Shown here: piece after piece, positions 8,189 to 17,537 of the stretch | How positions within the stretch are numbered: position 1 is the stretch's first letter | Layout of the letters: each line of letters begins with the position of its first letter | DNA from: UBA1479 sp040216635 | GTDB lineage: Bacteria > Pseudomonadota > Alphaproteobacteria > Rhodospirillales > Casp-alpha2 | Length of the DNA stretch: 64,000 nucleotides | Assembly: GCA_040216635.1 (NCBI GenBank) | Contig: JAVJOU010000016.1 | Coordinates: 1-64,000 of the forward strand | Reading direction: 5' to 3' | The notes under the pieces: generated by a model | What the model was told of the DNA's origin: nothing | The model's input: only the letters and a program-made list of their open reading frames with translations | Database searches by the model: none | Position numbers and translations under genes: made by a program

Positions 8189-9772
8189 TTATACCGGCAG
8201 TTCTTGCGGGCGCGTGCGGCGCAGCCAGGCCACGACCATCAGGCGCGTGACCATGATGGCCGTGAACATCGAGGTCGCGATGCCGATCGCCAGCGTCACG
8301 GCAAAGCCGCGCACCGGACCGGACCCGAAGGCATACAACAGAATGGCCGCGATCAGCGTCGTCACGTTGGCGTCGATGATGGTGGTCAGCGCGCGGCTAT
8401 ACCCCGCGTCGATGGCGCTGATCGGCGTTCGACCGGCGCGGACTTCCTCGCGCACGCGCTCGAATATCAGCACGTTGGCATCGACCGCCATACCCACGGT
8501 CAGGACAATCCCGGCGATCCCCGGAAGGGTCAGCGTCGCCTGAATAACCGAAAGAACGGCCAGGATGATCAGCAGGTTGAAGATCAGGGCCACATCCGCC
8601 ATCACACCAAATTTGCCGTATGCGATGCCCATGAACACGATCACGGCGATCAGGCCGACGATGCAGGCGATTTCACCGGCGGCGATGGAATCAGCCCCCA
8701 GGCTGGCGCCGACGGTGCGTTCTTCGAGGATCGAAATCGGTGCAGGCAATGCACCCGCGCGCAGCAAAAGCGCCAAGTCCTGTGCCGACTGCACCGTGAA
8801 CGAGCCGGAAATCTGACCGCTGCCGGTAATGATCGGCTCGCGGATCACGGGCGCGCTGATGACCTTTTTGTCCAGGATGATGGCGAACGGGCGACCAACG
8901 TTCTTGGTCGTTACGTCGCCGAATTTCTTGGCGCCGCGCGCGTTCAGGCGGAAACTGACGACCGGCTGATTGGTACGCTGCTCAAAACTTTGATGGGCAT
9001 CGACAAGGTCCTCGCCCGACACCAGCACCCGGCGCTTGACCAGATAGGCGTCCTGGCGGCCGACGGCGCGGTCTTCCTCGGTCGCCTCCAACAGGACGGA
9101 GCCCGGCGGTACGCGGCCGCGTTCGCGGGCCTCGTTGACCGAGTTTTCCATGTCGACCAGTTGGAAGGTCAATTTGGCGGTTTTGCCGATAATGGCTTTC
9201 AGGCGCTCAGGATCTTTCAGGCCGGGAACCTGAACCAAAATCCGGTTGTCGCCCTGGCGTTGGATCGTCGGCTCACGCGTGCCCGTCTCGTCGATACGGC
9301 GACGCAGGATTTCGACCGACTGCTGCAGGGCCGACTGACGCCGTTCAAGCAGCATCTGTTCGCGCGGCTCGATCGTGATGCGTTCGCCATCGACACTGAC
9401 CTCCGCACCCGGCTCGATCGGTGCCAAAAGACCGCGGGCCTTTTCGACCTCGTCGGCCTTGGCGATGGTCACGACCACGGACTGATCGGCCACGCCAAGT
9501 GCGCGCGGGCGGATTCTGGCGGTCCGCAGCGTTGCGCGGGCGGATTCGGCGATACCTTCCAGGTACTGATTGACGACCTCGTCGACCTCGACCTCAAGCA
9601 GAAGGTGCGATCCCCCCTGAAGGTCCAGACCCAGGTTGACCTGCTGGCTGGGCAGCCAGCCCGGCAATCCCTCGGTGATTGATTTGGGCAGGAAATTCGG
9701 TGCGGAATAAGCCACGCCCAGGAGGCACACCACCAGGACCAGCACAATCTTCCATTTGGCGAAATAGACCAT
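8189..9772 (-). CDS. secD: SecD, protein translocase subunit
   Basis: 527 residues of usual length. There is one N-terminal membrane helix (WKIVLVLVVCLLGVAYSAPN), a long periplasmic region beginning with VNLGLDLQGGSHLLLEV, and five C-terminal membrane helices including LTLPGIAGIVLTVGMAVDAN and VLIFERVREEVRAGRTP, the RND-type signature region. It works with SecF in late steps of Sec export. It follows yajC by 52 bases. Confidence 0.97.
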   Translation of the reverse strand: MVYFAKWKIVLVLVVCLLGVAYSAPNFLPKSITEGLPGWLPSQQVNLGLDLQGGSHLLLEVEVDEVVNQYLEGIAESARATLRTARIRPRALGVADQSVVVTIAKADEVEKARGLLAPIEPGAEVSVDGERITIEPREQMLLERRQSALQQSVEILRRRIDETGTREPTIQRQGDNRILVQVPGLKDPERLKAIIGKTAKLTFQLVDMENSVNEARERGRVPPGSVLLEATEEDRAVGRQDAYLVKRRVLVSGEDLVDAHQSFEQRTNQPVVSFRLNARGAKKFGDVTTKNVGRPFAIILDKKVISAPVIREPIITGSGQISGSFTVQSAQDLALLLRAGALPAPISILEERTVGASLGADSIAAGEIACIVGLIAVIVFMGIAYGKFGVMADVALIFNLLIILAVLSVIQATLTLPGIAGIVLTVGMAVDANVLIFERVREEVRAGRTPISAIDAGYSRALTTIIDANVTTLIAAILLYAFGSGPVRGFAVTLAIGIATSMFTAIMVTRLMVVAWLRRTRPQELPV

Positions 9773-9824
9773 TAGGGACTTACCGGCTAATCAGAAAAAA
9801 AGCGGATCGAAAGGCGTGCAAGGA

Positions 9825-10247
9825 TCAGTCTTTCTTGCCGCCGCCGAGCAGGCCGCGCAGGCTGCCGGCTTTCTTGCCGCCGTCGTCATTGGCAGCATCG
9901 CCCTTATCGGCTTTTTTGTCGCCATCGGCCTGCGGCTCGGACTTACTTTCAACGGACGCCAGCGTGCTTTTGCGGACCTTGACCTTGATGCCCTCGGCGA
10001 TTTCAACGACGACTTCGTCGCCTTCGTTGACCTTGGTCACCGTGCCGATGATCCCACCGCCGGTGACGACCTTGTCGCCGCGCCGGACGGCCTCCAGCAT
10101 GCCCTTGTGTTCCTTCATTTTCTTCTGCTGCGGGCGAATCAGCAGGAAGTAAAAGATCACGAAGATCAGAATCAGCGGCAGAAAGGCCTCAATACCGCCC
10201 CCTCCGGCGCCACCGGCAGCCTGGGCATATGCGGGCGAAATCAACAT
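9825..10247 (-). CDS. yajC: YajC, preprotein translocase subunit
   Basis: 140 residues with one N-terminal membrane helix (FLPLILIFVIFYFLLIRPQQ) and the family hallmark LIRPQQKKMKEHKGML, followed by RGDKVVTGGGIIGTVTKV. The last 35 residues form a charged Ser/Lys/Asp/Gly tail. It is an accessory subunit of the SecDF complex and heads the yajC-secD-secF-Mth938 operon. The 207-base gap to the divergent ATPase gene at 10455 should contain its promoter. Confidence 0.95.
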   Translation of the reverse strand: MLISPAYAQAAGGAGGGGIEAFLPLILIFVIFYFLLIRPQQKKMKEHKGMLEAVRRGDKVVTGGGIIGTVTKVNEGDEVVVEIAEGIKVKVRKSTLASVESKSEPQADGDKKADKGDAANDDGGKKAGSLRGLLGGGKKD

Positions 10248-10454
10248 ACTTATCTCCTTGTTTCCCCCGATTTAGGGCCTCGGGGGCGGTTTTTCTTCCG
10301 GGAAACCGGTCGTCTTATTTGGGTGCGCGGGACTATACCCGCAAGACCGGCCGATGCAAACGCAAACCGGCGAATTTTTCCCTCATAAGCCTATGACCGC
10401 AATCCGCACGCGGAAGATTGACGCCATCGCCCCCTGGCCTTAGTTTCCGCGGCC

Positions 10455-11312
10455 ATGACCGATACCGATCTTCAAAATGCGCTGAACCGCATTGCCGACG
10501 CCCTGGAGCGCCTTGCCCCGCCGCCGGCACCCGATAACGACCTGACCGTTGCCGACGCCTTCGTATGGCATGCCGACCGCGCCTGGCTGGAGCCCGTACC
10601 CAAGGTGAACCGCGTGGAAATGGGGCTTCTCCGGGGGATAGAACTGCAGGTTGAACAGCTCATGGACAACACCATGCGCTTTGCCAAGGGCCTGCCCGCC
10701 AACAACGCCCTTCTTTGGGGCGCGCGCGGCACGGGCAAAAGCTCGCTGGTCAAGGCATTGCACGCGGAAATCAACGCGGAAACACCCGGTGCCTTGCTGT
10801 TGGTGGAAATTCACCGCGAAGACATCCCGTCCCTGCCCGCATTGTTGTCGGCCCTGCGGGCAAGCGGGCGCCGCGCCCTGATTTTCTGCGACGATCTCAG
10901 CTTCGATGCGGAAGACGCGACGTACAAATCGCTTAAAGCCGTGCTCGAAGGCGGGATCGAAGGCCGGCCGGAAAACGTGCTGTTCTACGCCACGTCCAAC
11001 CGCCGCCACTTGATTTCACGCGACATGATCGAGAACGAGCGCTCGACCGCCATCAACCCCGGCGAAGCCGTGGAAGAAAAGGTCTCTCTATCCGATCGGT
11101 TCGGTCTGTGGTTGGGTTTCCACAATGTGGACCAGCAAACCTATTTCGAGATCATCGAAGGTTATGCCAAGCGTTACGGTCTGGAAGAACCGGACATCGA
11201 CCTGCGCCGCGAAGCCAACGAATGGGCCGTCACCCGCGGCTCGCGTTCGGGCCGCGTCGCCTGGCAATACATCCAGAATTTGGCGGGACGCCTGGGCAAG
11301 ACACTCGATTAA
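10455..11312 (+). CDS. DUF815-type AAA+ ATPase
   Basis: 285 residues. The Walker A motif is GARGTGKSSLVKAL (about residue 92), and Walker B is RRALIFCDDLSF with the acidic pair. The downstream VLFYATSNRRHLIS and the arginine-rich C-terminus (TRGSRSGRVAWQYI) are typical of the DUF815 family of AAA+ ATPases, which resemble DnaA/IstB-like loaders. The cellular role is not established. The gene sits next to yajC in many alphaproteobacteria and is divergent from it here. Confidence 0.85.
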   Translation: MTDTDLQNALNRIADALERLAPPPAPDNDLTVADAFVWHADRAWLEPVPKVNRVEMGLLRGIELQVEQLMDNTMRFAKGLPANNALLWGARGTGKSSLVKALHAEINAETPGALLLVEIHREDIPSLPALLSALRASGRRALIFCDDLSFDAEDATYKSLKAVLEGGIEGRPENVLFYATSNRRHLISRDMIENERSTAINPGEAVEEKVSLSDRFGLWLGFHNVDQQTYFEIIEGYAKRYGLEEPDIDLRREANEWAVTRGSRSGRVAWQYIQNLAGRLGKTLD

Positions 11313-11364
11313 TCCCCCTTTCCATAAACGTAACCTTCAAGTCTCCATCCCCTAAACTAGTAGA

Positions 11365-11393
11365 CTGACCAAATATTCACGCCGTGGTATAAT
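11365..11393 (+). promoter_or_regulatory. Near-consensus sigma-70 promoter
   Basis: The -35 is CTGACC (11365-11370), followed by a 17-bp spacer and a perfect TATAAT (11388-11393). Transcription would begin near 11400, leaving only about 15-27 bases before the small gene's candidate starts. Confidence 0.6.
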
Positions 11394-11414
11394 TGGCAGG
11401 TGCTTGAACAGGGG

Positions 11415-11621
11415 ATGGGTGTCATCGTGGCAGAGGCTGACGATGTCGATTGGCGAACCAGCATCGCCAAGTTGAAGAAAATGGCCCACGATGTGGACGG
11501 CCTGCCGCCTGCCGTGAAGCATATGATCGAACAAGCCTGGCTCGCTGCCGAACAGGGTCAGGAAGCCATGGCCAAGGAATTGCTTGCCCGGGCTAAAGCA
11601 AAAATCAAACCTGAAGCCTAA
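11415..11621 (+). CDS. Small helical protein, unrecognised
   Basis: 68 residues if started at ATG 11415. GTG 11400 would add five residues, and GTG 11427, about 12 bases after GGATGG, would remove four. The product is predicted to be helical and acidic/basic mixed (SIAKLKKMAHDVDGLPPAVK, then an Ala/Glu/Lys-rich C-terminus). It has no membrane segment. A strong promoter lies directly upstream, and its stop overlaps the convergent nlpD-like gene by four bases. The function is unknown. Confidence 0.6.
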   Translation: MGVIVAEADDVDWRTSIAKLKKMAHDVDGLPPAVKHMIEQAWLAAEQGQEAMAKELLARAKAKIKPEA

Positions 11622-12682
11622 GTTCGCAGGAATTTCTGCGGATTGACCGCCCGTTTGTTTTTGCGGAGCTCAAAGTGAAGCTGCGGCTCGCCGACCCCGC
11701 CCGTGTTTCCCACCGTCGCGATCTTCTGTCCCCGCCGCACGCGGTCGCCCTTGCTCACGGCCAGTTTGTCCGTATGGGCATAGGCGGAAATCCAACCATC
11801 GTCGTGCTTGATCAGAACCAGGTTTCCGAAACCACGCAACTCGTTCCCCACATAGGCCACCACGCCGTTTTCCGTCGCCAGAATGGGCGTGCCCCTGGGT
11901 GCTTTGATATTGATCCCATCATTGCGCAGGCCGCTTTGCTTGACTCCGAACCGCGAAATCACCCGTCCCTGCACCGGCCAGTAAAAACCCTTTCCGCTGC
12001 GCCTCGGCGGGCCGGGCATGGCCTTTCGCATGCTCTCTGTCGCCTGTTTGGGGCGAACCGGCGGCACCGGCGCGGATGACGGATTTACGGATGCCGCCGC
12101 TGGAGGAGTCGAAGCCCCCGGCTCCGGGCGGTGGGGGGCCGTCACCGATTGCAGATTTCCCGTCGGGATCAGCAATTTTTCACCAACGCGGATCGTAAAG
12201 GGCGGGCGGATGCTGTTGATGCGCGCCAGTTCGTTGGGCTCGACATCGAATTTCTGGGCGATGGCATAGACCGTTTCGCCCGCCGACACGGTGTGCTGAC
12301 GGCCGCGCGGCAGCACCAAACGCTGGTTGACCTGCAGGATGAAAGGCGGCTCCAGCCCGTTGGCTTCGATCAGTGCCCGTAGGCTGACCCGATGGCGGCG
12401 CGAAATGGCATAGAGCGTATCGCCCGGGCCGACCCGCACGGCAGAGGCGCCGATGAAGGTCAAATCCCCCCCCTCGCGGCGGCGGGCGTCCACGTCTTTG
12501 GATGTTTGTGACGCCGACCGGGCCTGTACCGACGGCCGCGCGGACGACGCCGACACCTGGGGCGAAGATTGCGGCGATGACCGGGGCGGCCATTCGGCGG
12601 CCCCACAGGCCGTCAGGACGAGTGACAGCATGGCCATCAGAGCCATACCGGCAATTCCGCGTCCTGTTATCTTCACGTCCAT
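11618..12682 (-). CDS. nlpD: NlpD-like lipoprotein: two LysM domains plus degenerate LytM (M23) domain
   Basis: 354 residues. The N-terminus is a lipoprotein signal with lipobox LTAC (Cys about 26). Two LysM modules follow (DTLYAISRRHRVSLRALIEA; ETVYAIAQKFDVEPNELARI), then a Pro-rich linker and a LytM fold from about residue 235. The zinc ligands of active M23 peptidases appear lost: the usual HxxxD is NDGIN, and the usual HLHFEL is QLHFEL. By analogy with E. coli NlpD and EnvC, it probably activates an amidase for cell separation rather than cutting peptidoglycan itself. It is last in the serS-surE-pcm-nlpD run, a known gene order. Confidence 0.88.
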   Translation of the reverse strand: MDVKITGRGIAGMALMAMLSLVLTACGAAEWPPRSSPQSSPQVSASSARPSVQARSASQTSKDVDARRREGGDLTFIGASAVRVGPGDTLYAISRRHRVSLRALIEANGLEPPFILQVNQRLVLPRGRQHTVSAGETVYAIAQKFDVEPNELARINSIRPPFTIRVGEKLLIPTGNLQSVTAPHRPEPGASTPPAAASVNPSSAPVPPVRPKQATESMRKAMPGPPRRSGKGFYWPVQGRVISRFGVKQSGLRNDGINIKAPRGTPILATENGVVAYVGNELRGFGNLVLIKHDDGWISAYAHTDKLAVSKGDRVRRGQKIATVGNTGGVGEPQLHFELRKNKRAVNPQKFLRT

Positions 12683-12715
12683 GTTCGAATCGTACTCGAT
12701 ATCCCGTTTTGCGCC

Positions 12716-13390
12716 TTACGCCGGTTTGGCGACACCTTCGACCAACGGCACGAAGCGGACTTCGCCCATGTCCTCGATCTCTAACCCCAGGGGGCCCTTG
12801 TCGACCCGGTAAAGACGCTGCTCGCCGTCGCTGCTTTGACTGCCGACGGGAACGACCATGATCCCGCCTTCGGCCAACTGCGACAGCAGTACGGGCGGGA
12901 TGTCTTCCGCCGCCGCCGTAACGATGATCCGTTCGAACGGCGCCTGTTCGGGCCAGCCGAGCGAACCGTCCCCCAAATGGGTCGTGATGTTGGTCAGGCC
13001 GAAATGCCGGAACCGGCGCTCTGCCTCGTCCTTCAGGCCTTTGTGCCGTTCGATGGTGTAAAGCCTGCGGCACAACAGCGACAAAATTACCGACTGATAC
13101 CCGCAGCCGGTGCCGACTTCCAGCACCTTGGTACGGTCGGTGACTTCCAGGGCTTCGGTCATGCGGGCGACGACCCAGGGCTGGCTGATGGTCTGCTGAT
13201 GACCGATGGGCAGCGCCAGGTTGCGATAGGCCCTGTCGCGGAAGGCTTCCGCCAGAAAGGCTTCGCGCGGCACCCGGCCGATCGCTTCCAGAACCCGCTC
13301 GTCATCAACGCCCAGGCGGCGCAGGCTTTCCAAAAGCTCTTCGCGATCGGCCTCCAAGGCGTCTTCCAACGCGGGCCGCACCCGGTTCAT
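12716..13390 (-). CDS. pcm: Protein-L-isoaspartate O-methyltransferase
   Basis: 224 residues, normal length. Motifs are LPIGHQQTISQPWVVARMTE (substrate side), VLEVGTGCGYQSVILS (SAM site) and ERIIVTAAAEDIPPVLL. The enzyme methylates isoaspartyl residues in aged proteins to start their repair. The start overlaps the surE stop by four bases, implying translational coupling in the serS-surE-pcm order. Confidence 0.96.
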   Translation of the reverse strand: MNRVRPALEDALEADREELLESLRRLGVDDERVLEAIGRVPREAFLAEAFRDRAYRNLALPIGHQQTISQPWVVARMTEALEVTDRTKVLEVGTGCGYQSVILSLLCRRLYTIERHKGLKDEAERRFRHFGLTNITTHLGDGSLGWPEQAPFERIIVTAAAEDIPPVLLSQLAEGGIMVVPVGSQSSDGEQRLYRVDKGPLGLEIEDMGEVRFVPLVEGVAKPA

Positions 13391-14169
13391 GGAAAGACCT
13401 CGCGCAGGCGCTCAAGCTCGCTTCCCGCCGTCAAATCCAGCGTCAGGGGTGTTACCGAAATCACATTGCGCAGACAGGCGTCCAGGTCCGTGCCTTGCTG
13501 GAACTTTTCTTCGTCCCGTTGGATACCGACCCAGTAATAGGCCTCGCCCCGGGGGTCGCGGCCATCCTGAATCTCGCCGCCGATCTTGCGCCGTCCCTGG
13601 CGCGTGACCTCGATCCCCTCGACCTCGTCGGGGCCGCAATCGGGCAGATTGATGTTCAACAACACGGCCGGGTCGAACGCATAGTCGGAAAGTTGTTTCA
13701 AAACCTCGGGCACCCAGCGTTCCGAGGTCTCCCAGATCACATTGCGATTGTCGTCGTATTCCTGGGAAAAAGCGATCGAGGGAATGCCCAACAGGGCCCC
13801 TTCCATGGCCGCCGCGACGGTGCCTGAATAATGCACGTCCTCGCCCAGGTTGGCCCCCCGGTTGACGCCGGATATGACGATGTCGGGGCGGACATTGGCC
13901 ATCACCCGGTTAACGCCCAACAGCACGCTGTCGGTCGGCGTGCCGTCCACGGCATAACGCCCGTCGGACACGTTGCGGATCCGCAACGGGCGCCGCAAGG
14001 TCAGGGAATGGCTGGTGGCGGATTGTTCCGTTTCGGGGGCCACGACCCAGACTTCACGGGCCAAGGCTGTGACGGCATGTTCCAAAATCTTGATACCCGG
14101 CGCGTGGACGCCGTCGTCGTTGGATATGAGCACCCGGGCCTGGCTCAGGTCGATGCGGCGGCTGGTCAT
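13387..14169 (-). CDS. surE: SurE, 5'/3'-nucleotidase
   Basis: 260 residues. The N-terminal metal site is ILISNDDGVHAPG (Asp-Asp pair), followed by PETEQSATSHSLTL and VISGVNRGANLGEDVHYSGT, the SurE signature. It is a metal-dependent phosphatase of nucleoside monophosphates with a stress or stationary-phase survival role. It overlaps serS and pcm by four bases on either side. Confidence 0.96.
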   Translation of the reverse strand: MTSRRIDLSQARVLISNDDGVHAPGIKILEHAVTALAREVWVVAPETEQSATSHSLTLRRPLRIRNVSDGRYAVDGTPTDSVLLGVNRVMANVRPDIVISGVNRGANLGEDVHYSGTVAAAMEGALLGIPSIAFSQEYDDNRNVIWETSERWVPEVLKQLSDYAFDPAVLLNINLPDCGPDEVEGIEVTRQGRRKIGGEIQDGRDPRGEAYYWVGIQRDEEKFQQGTDLDACLRNVISVTPLTLDLTAGSELERLREVFP

Positions 14170-15440
14170 GCTTTTTTGATGACCTCAAGCCCGCCCATAT
14201 AGGGTCTGAGAACTTCGGGCACGACGATCGAACCGTCTTCCTGCTGATAATTCTCCAGCACGCCGATCATCGCCCGGCCCACGGCCACGCCGGAACCGTT
14301 CAGGGTATGCACGAAGCGCGTTCCCTTCTCGCCCTTGACGCGGCAGCGCGCCTTCATGCGCCGGGCCTGGAAATCGCCGCAGTTGGAACAGCTGGAAATC
14401 TCCCGGTACTTGGCCTGCCCCGGTAGCCAGATTTCGATGTCATAAGTCTTGCGCGCCCCGAAGCCCATGTCGCCGGTCGACAGTACGACCACCCGATACG
14501 GCAGGCCCAGTTTCTGCAGCACGGTTTCGGCGCAACCGGTCATGCGTTCCAGTTCATCGTCCGAGCTTTCGGGCGCCGAAATGGTCACCATCTCGACCTT
14601 TTTGAACTGGTGCTGGCGGATCATGCCGCGCGTGTCCTTTCCGGCGGCCCCCGCTTCCGAGCGAAAACAATCGGTCAGTGCGGCAAATCGGAACGGCAGT
14701 TGATCGTCATCGACGATCTCGCCCGCGACCAGATTGGTCAGGGGCACTTCGGCCGTCGGGATCATCCAATAGCCCGTTTCCGTGCGGAACAGATCGTCGG
14801 CGAACTTAGGCAGCTGGCCCGTGCCGTACATGGTCGCATCGTTGACCAGGGTCGGGGGTGCGACCTCGGTCAGGCCGTGTTCGTTGACGTGCAGGTCCAG
14901 CATGAAATTGGCGATGGCCCGTTCCAGCCGGGCCAAACCACCAGACAGAACGACGAAACGCGAGCCCGCCAACTTGGCCGCGTTCTCGAAATCCATGAAG
15001 CCCAGGCCTTCGCCCAGATCGACGTGGTCCTTGGGCTCGAAATCAAAGGCCTTGGGCTCGCCCCATGTGCGGATTTCGACATTGGCGCTTTCGTCCGCGC
15101 CTTCGGGCACGTCGGCAGCCGGCAGGTTGGGAATGCCCGAAAGAGCTTCTTCCAGAACCTTTTCGGCGTCGCGGGCCTCGGCTTCGGCTGCCGCCTGGGC
15201 ATCCTTGGATTCGGAAACCTTGGCCAGGATGTCCGACGCGTCCTCGCCTTTCGATTTGGCGATGCCGATCTGCTTGGACAAGGCGTTGCGTTCGGTCTGA
15301 ATTTCCTGTGCGCGCGTTTCCGCCGCACGGCGCTTTTTGTCCAGCGCCAACAAGCCCTCGGCAGCGCCTGGAAGGCCCCGGCGGGCAAGCCCCGCGTCGA
15401 AAGCATCGGGGTTTTCACGGATCCATTTGATGTCGAACAT
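14166..15440 (-). CDS. serS: Seryl-tRNA synthetase
   Basis: 424 residues from MFDIKWIRENPD at 15440, the standard SerRS start; an in-frame start at 15518 would add 26 unlikely residues. The N-terminal coiled-coil arm spans about residues 30-100. The class II catalytic core includes FRSEAGAAGKDTRGMIRQHQ (motif 2) and the C-terminal GSGVAVGRAMIGVLENYQ (motif 3). It charges tRNA-Ser. It is followed without a gap by surE. Confidence 0.97.
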   Translation of the reverse strand: MFDIKWIRENPDAFDAGLARRGLPGAAEGLLALDKKRRAAETRAQEIQTERNALSKQIGIAKSKGEDASDILAKVSESKDAQAAAEAEARDAEKVLEEALSGIPNLPAADVPEGADESANVEIRTWGEPKAFDFEPKDHVDLGEGLGFMDFENAAKLAGSRFVVLSGGLARLERAIANFMLDLHVNEHGLTEVAPPTLVNDATMYGTGQLPKFADDLFRTETGYWMIPTAEVPLTNLVAGEIVDDDQLPFRFAALTDCFRSEAGAAGKDTRGMIRQHQFKKVEMVTISAPESSDDELERMTGCAETVLQKLGLPYRVVVLSTGDMGFGARKTYDIEIWLPGQAKYREISSCSNCGDFQARRMKARCRVKGEKGTRFVHTLNGSGVAVGRAMIGVLENYQQEDGSIVVPEVLRPYMGGLEVIKKA

Positions 15441-15612
15441 CGCTGTCTCTTCGGGGTGTAATTGACCAATCGGCAGGGCCGACACGGCTGCCGGACGGTG
15501 TCCGGCCCTTTCGCGCACTTATAGGCGGGCACGCCCGCCCCGTCCAGGGTCAGCGGGGCGATAAAAGCCGATCAGACTTGGGGAACTTGCGGGCGGAAAC
15601 CGGCGGGGCGGA

Positions 15613-16533
15613 TCAGGGGCCCCGGTCATCATCGTCCGGGGGTGAGCCCGCGGTCGATTGCGCCTGTTCAGGATCCTTATCGTCCTCGTCATCGTCGAAG
15701 TCGTCGTCTTCGGCATCCGGGTCTTCACCGCGTTTCTTTTCGACAACGCGGGCCGCCAGGATCGAGAACTCGTACAACAGGATCGTCGGCACGGCCAATC
15801 CGATCTGACTGATCACATCGGGCGGCGTCAGGATCGCGGCGGCGACAAAGGCGATGACGATCGCATACTTGCGTTTGGCGCGAAGTCCCTTGGATGAAAC
15901 CACACCAAAGCGCGCCAGCAACGTGATCACCACCGGCAGTTCGAAACACAGGCCGAAGGCAAAAATCAACTGCATCACCAACGACAGATACTGATCGACC
16001 TTGGCTTCAAGTTGAATGGGAAGAGAGCCGTCGACACCGGCGGATTCAAAGCCTAGGAAGAACTTCCAGGCCATAGGGAAGATTAAGTAATAGACCAGCG
16101 CGCCGCCCAGGAAGAACAGGATCGGCGTGGCGATCAGGAACGGCGCCAGCGTGCGCTTTTCATGCTTGTACAGCCCCGGCGCGACAAAGCTCCAGAACTG
16201 CATGGCGATGAACGGGAACCCGACGAACAGGGCAGCGAAGAACGATACCTTCAAATAAGTAAAGAAGGCCTCGTGCAGGGCCGTGTAGATCAGCCGGCGC
16301 TGACCGCCGTCGCCGCGTTCATCCAGAATGTCGGCAAGCGGCTGCACCAGGAACGCATAGATATGTTCCGAAAAGCCGTAAGCGACGAAAAACAGAAAGA
16401 TCAGCGCGATGAAGCTGTAGATCAGGCGCTGACGCAGCTCGATCAGATGCTCCATCAGCGGCATCTTGGTTTCGTCGCCGGCGTAACCTTCGGGCGGCTC
16501 GCCGTCAAAATCGTCGCGGGTCGTATCGGACAT
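15613..16533 (-). CDS. tatC: TatC, twin-arginine translocase receptor subunit
   Basis: 306 residues with six predicted membrane helices. The N-terminal MPLMEHLIELRQRLIYSF block with its Glu is the TatBC/signal-peptide site, and FGLCFELPVVITLLARFGVV is typical of helix 5. The C-terminus is a roughly 45-residue acidic tail (Asp/Glu-rich), longer than in E. coli. It starts nine bases after tatB in a tatABC operon. Confidence 0.96.
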   Translation of the reverse strand: MSDTTRDDFDGEPPEGYAGDETKMPLMEHLIELRQRLIYSFIALIFLFFVAYGFSEHIYAFLVQPLADILDERGDGGQRRLIYTALHEAFFTYLKVSFFAALFVGFPFIAMQFWSFVAPGLYKHEKRTLAPFLIATPILFFLGGALVYYLIFPMAWKFFLGFESAGVDGSLPIQLEAKVDQYLSLVMQLIFAFGLCFELPVVITLLARFGVVSSKGLRAKRKYAIVIAFVAAAILTPPDVISQIGLAVPTILLYEFSILAARVVEKKRGEDPDAEDDDFDDDEDDKDPEQAQSTAGSPPDDDDRGP

Positions 16534-16542
16534 GACGGGCGC

Positions 16543-17007
16543 CTAGCCTTTCGCCGTGTCGGCGGCGGGTGCGGCTGCCGCCGGTTGAGCCTCGGTCACC
16601 GGCTCGGCCGGCGGGCTTGGCGGTTCGGCGCTGACATGCCCGCCCGCATCGCCACCCGCATTCGGGCGCGTGGCTTCGATCGAGGCATCCTTCGCTTCCG
16701 TCATGGTGTCACGCACGGACGTATCCAAATCGGCGGCCTTTTCGATCTCGCCGTCGGGGTCAAGGTTGTCCTTGATCTCGTTGGTCACGTCATAATGCGC
16801 AATTTTATTGGCTTCGCGCCGAATATCGTCAAGGTCCGCCTCGCGCGCGACTTCGTCAAGTCCGGCCTGAAAATCACCGGCCATGGACCGCAGTTTGCGG
16901 ATCACCTGCGTCACCGTGCGCACGGCACGCGGCAAATCCTTGGGCCCGATCACGATGATCGCAAGGATGGCGACAATAAACAGTTCCTGCCAGCCGATGT
17001 CGAACAT
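16543..17007 (-). CDS. tatB: TatB, twin-arginine translocase subunit
   Basis: 154 residues from MFDIGWQELFIVAIL at 17007. The single N-terminal membrane helix is followed by the hinge GPKDLPRAVRTV and an amphipathic helix, as in TatB. The C-terminal half is a Pro/Ala/Glu-rich tail. It works with TatC as the signal-peptide receptor. An in-frame start nine codons upstream is less likely. Confidence 0.94.
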   Translation of the reverse strand: MFDIGWQELFIVAILAIIVIGPKDLPRAVRTVTQVIRKLRSMAGDFQAGLDEVAREADLDDIRREANKIAHYDVTNEIKDNLDPDGEIEKAADLDTSVRDTMTEAKDASIEATRPNAGGDAGGHVSAEPPSPPAEPVTEAQPAAAAPAADTAKG

Positions 17008-17090
17008 GGCGGATCGAAGCTCCGTTAGGCTCAAGCCTTTTCAGATGAACGGGCGGGTCCCAATTCCAAGGAACACACAGCCCGCGTTGG

Positions 17091-17339
17091 TTAGCTGGCG
17101 GCCTTGTCCTTCTCCGCCGTAGCGGTATCGGCCGGTTGCGCGGCCTTGTCGGCGTCGATTGATTTGCGCTCGGCCGTTTCGTCGGTGGTGGCTTCGTCGT
17201 CCTCTTTCATGCTTTTCTTGAACGATTTCAGACCTTTACCGAAATCCCCCATAAGCCGCGAGATTTTGCCGCCGCCGCCGAACAAAACTAGGACAACGAC
17301 CAGGACAACCAGCCAGTGCCAGATGCTGAATGTACCCAT
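17091..17339 (-). CDS. tatA: TatA, twin-arginine translocase pore subunit
   Basis: 82 residues from MGTFSIWHWLVVLVVVLVLF at 17339. The one membrane helix is followed by GGGGKISRLMGDFGKGLKSF, the TatA hinge and amphipathic helix, and an acidic tail. The longer frame from 17468 adds 43 residues without family character. It is the first tat gene; the 198-base gap to scpB may hold a promoter. Confidence 0.95.
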   Translation of the reverse strand: MGTFSIWHWLVVLVVVLVLFGGGGKISRLMGDFGKGLKSFKKSMKEDDEATTDETAERKSIDADKAAQPADTATAEKDKAAS

Positions 17340-17537
17340 TTTCTGCTTTCTCTTTATGGTTTTTACAAATTGGGAGGTCGGATGATGGCAGATACGAATT
17401 CGTGCCGCAATGCCCCCAGCCAGCCCCCCTGACCGGGATAGATGTAAGGGAATCCCGTGTTCATGCAAGGCTTTTCGGCCCCGGATGCGGAATAAGTCTA
17501 TATGAGGTTTTTGTTTGCCCCGAAGGCGGGCAATTCC

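Noticed and set aside
7859..9682. A 607-codon open frame on the plus strand opposite secD
   Set aside because: It is the antisense shadow of a GC-rich conserved gene; its translation is His/Arg/Gly-rich without family features.
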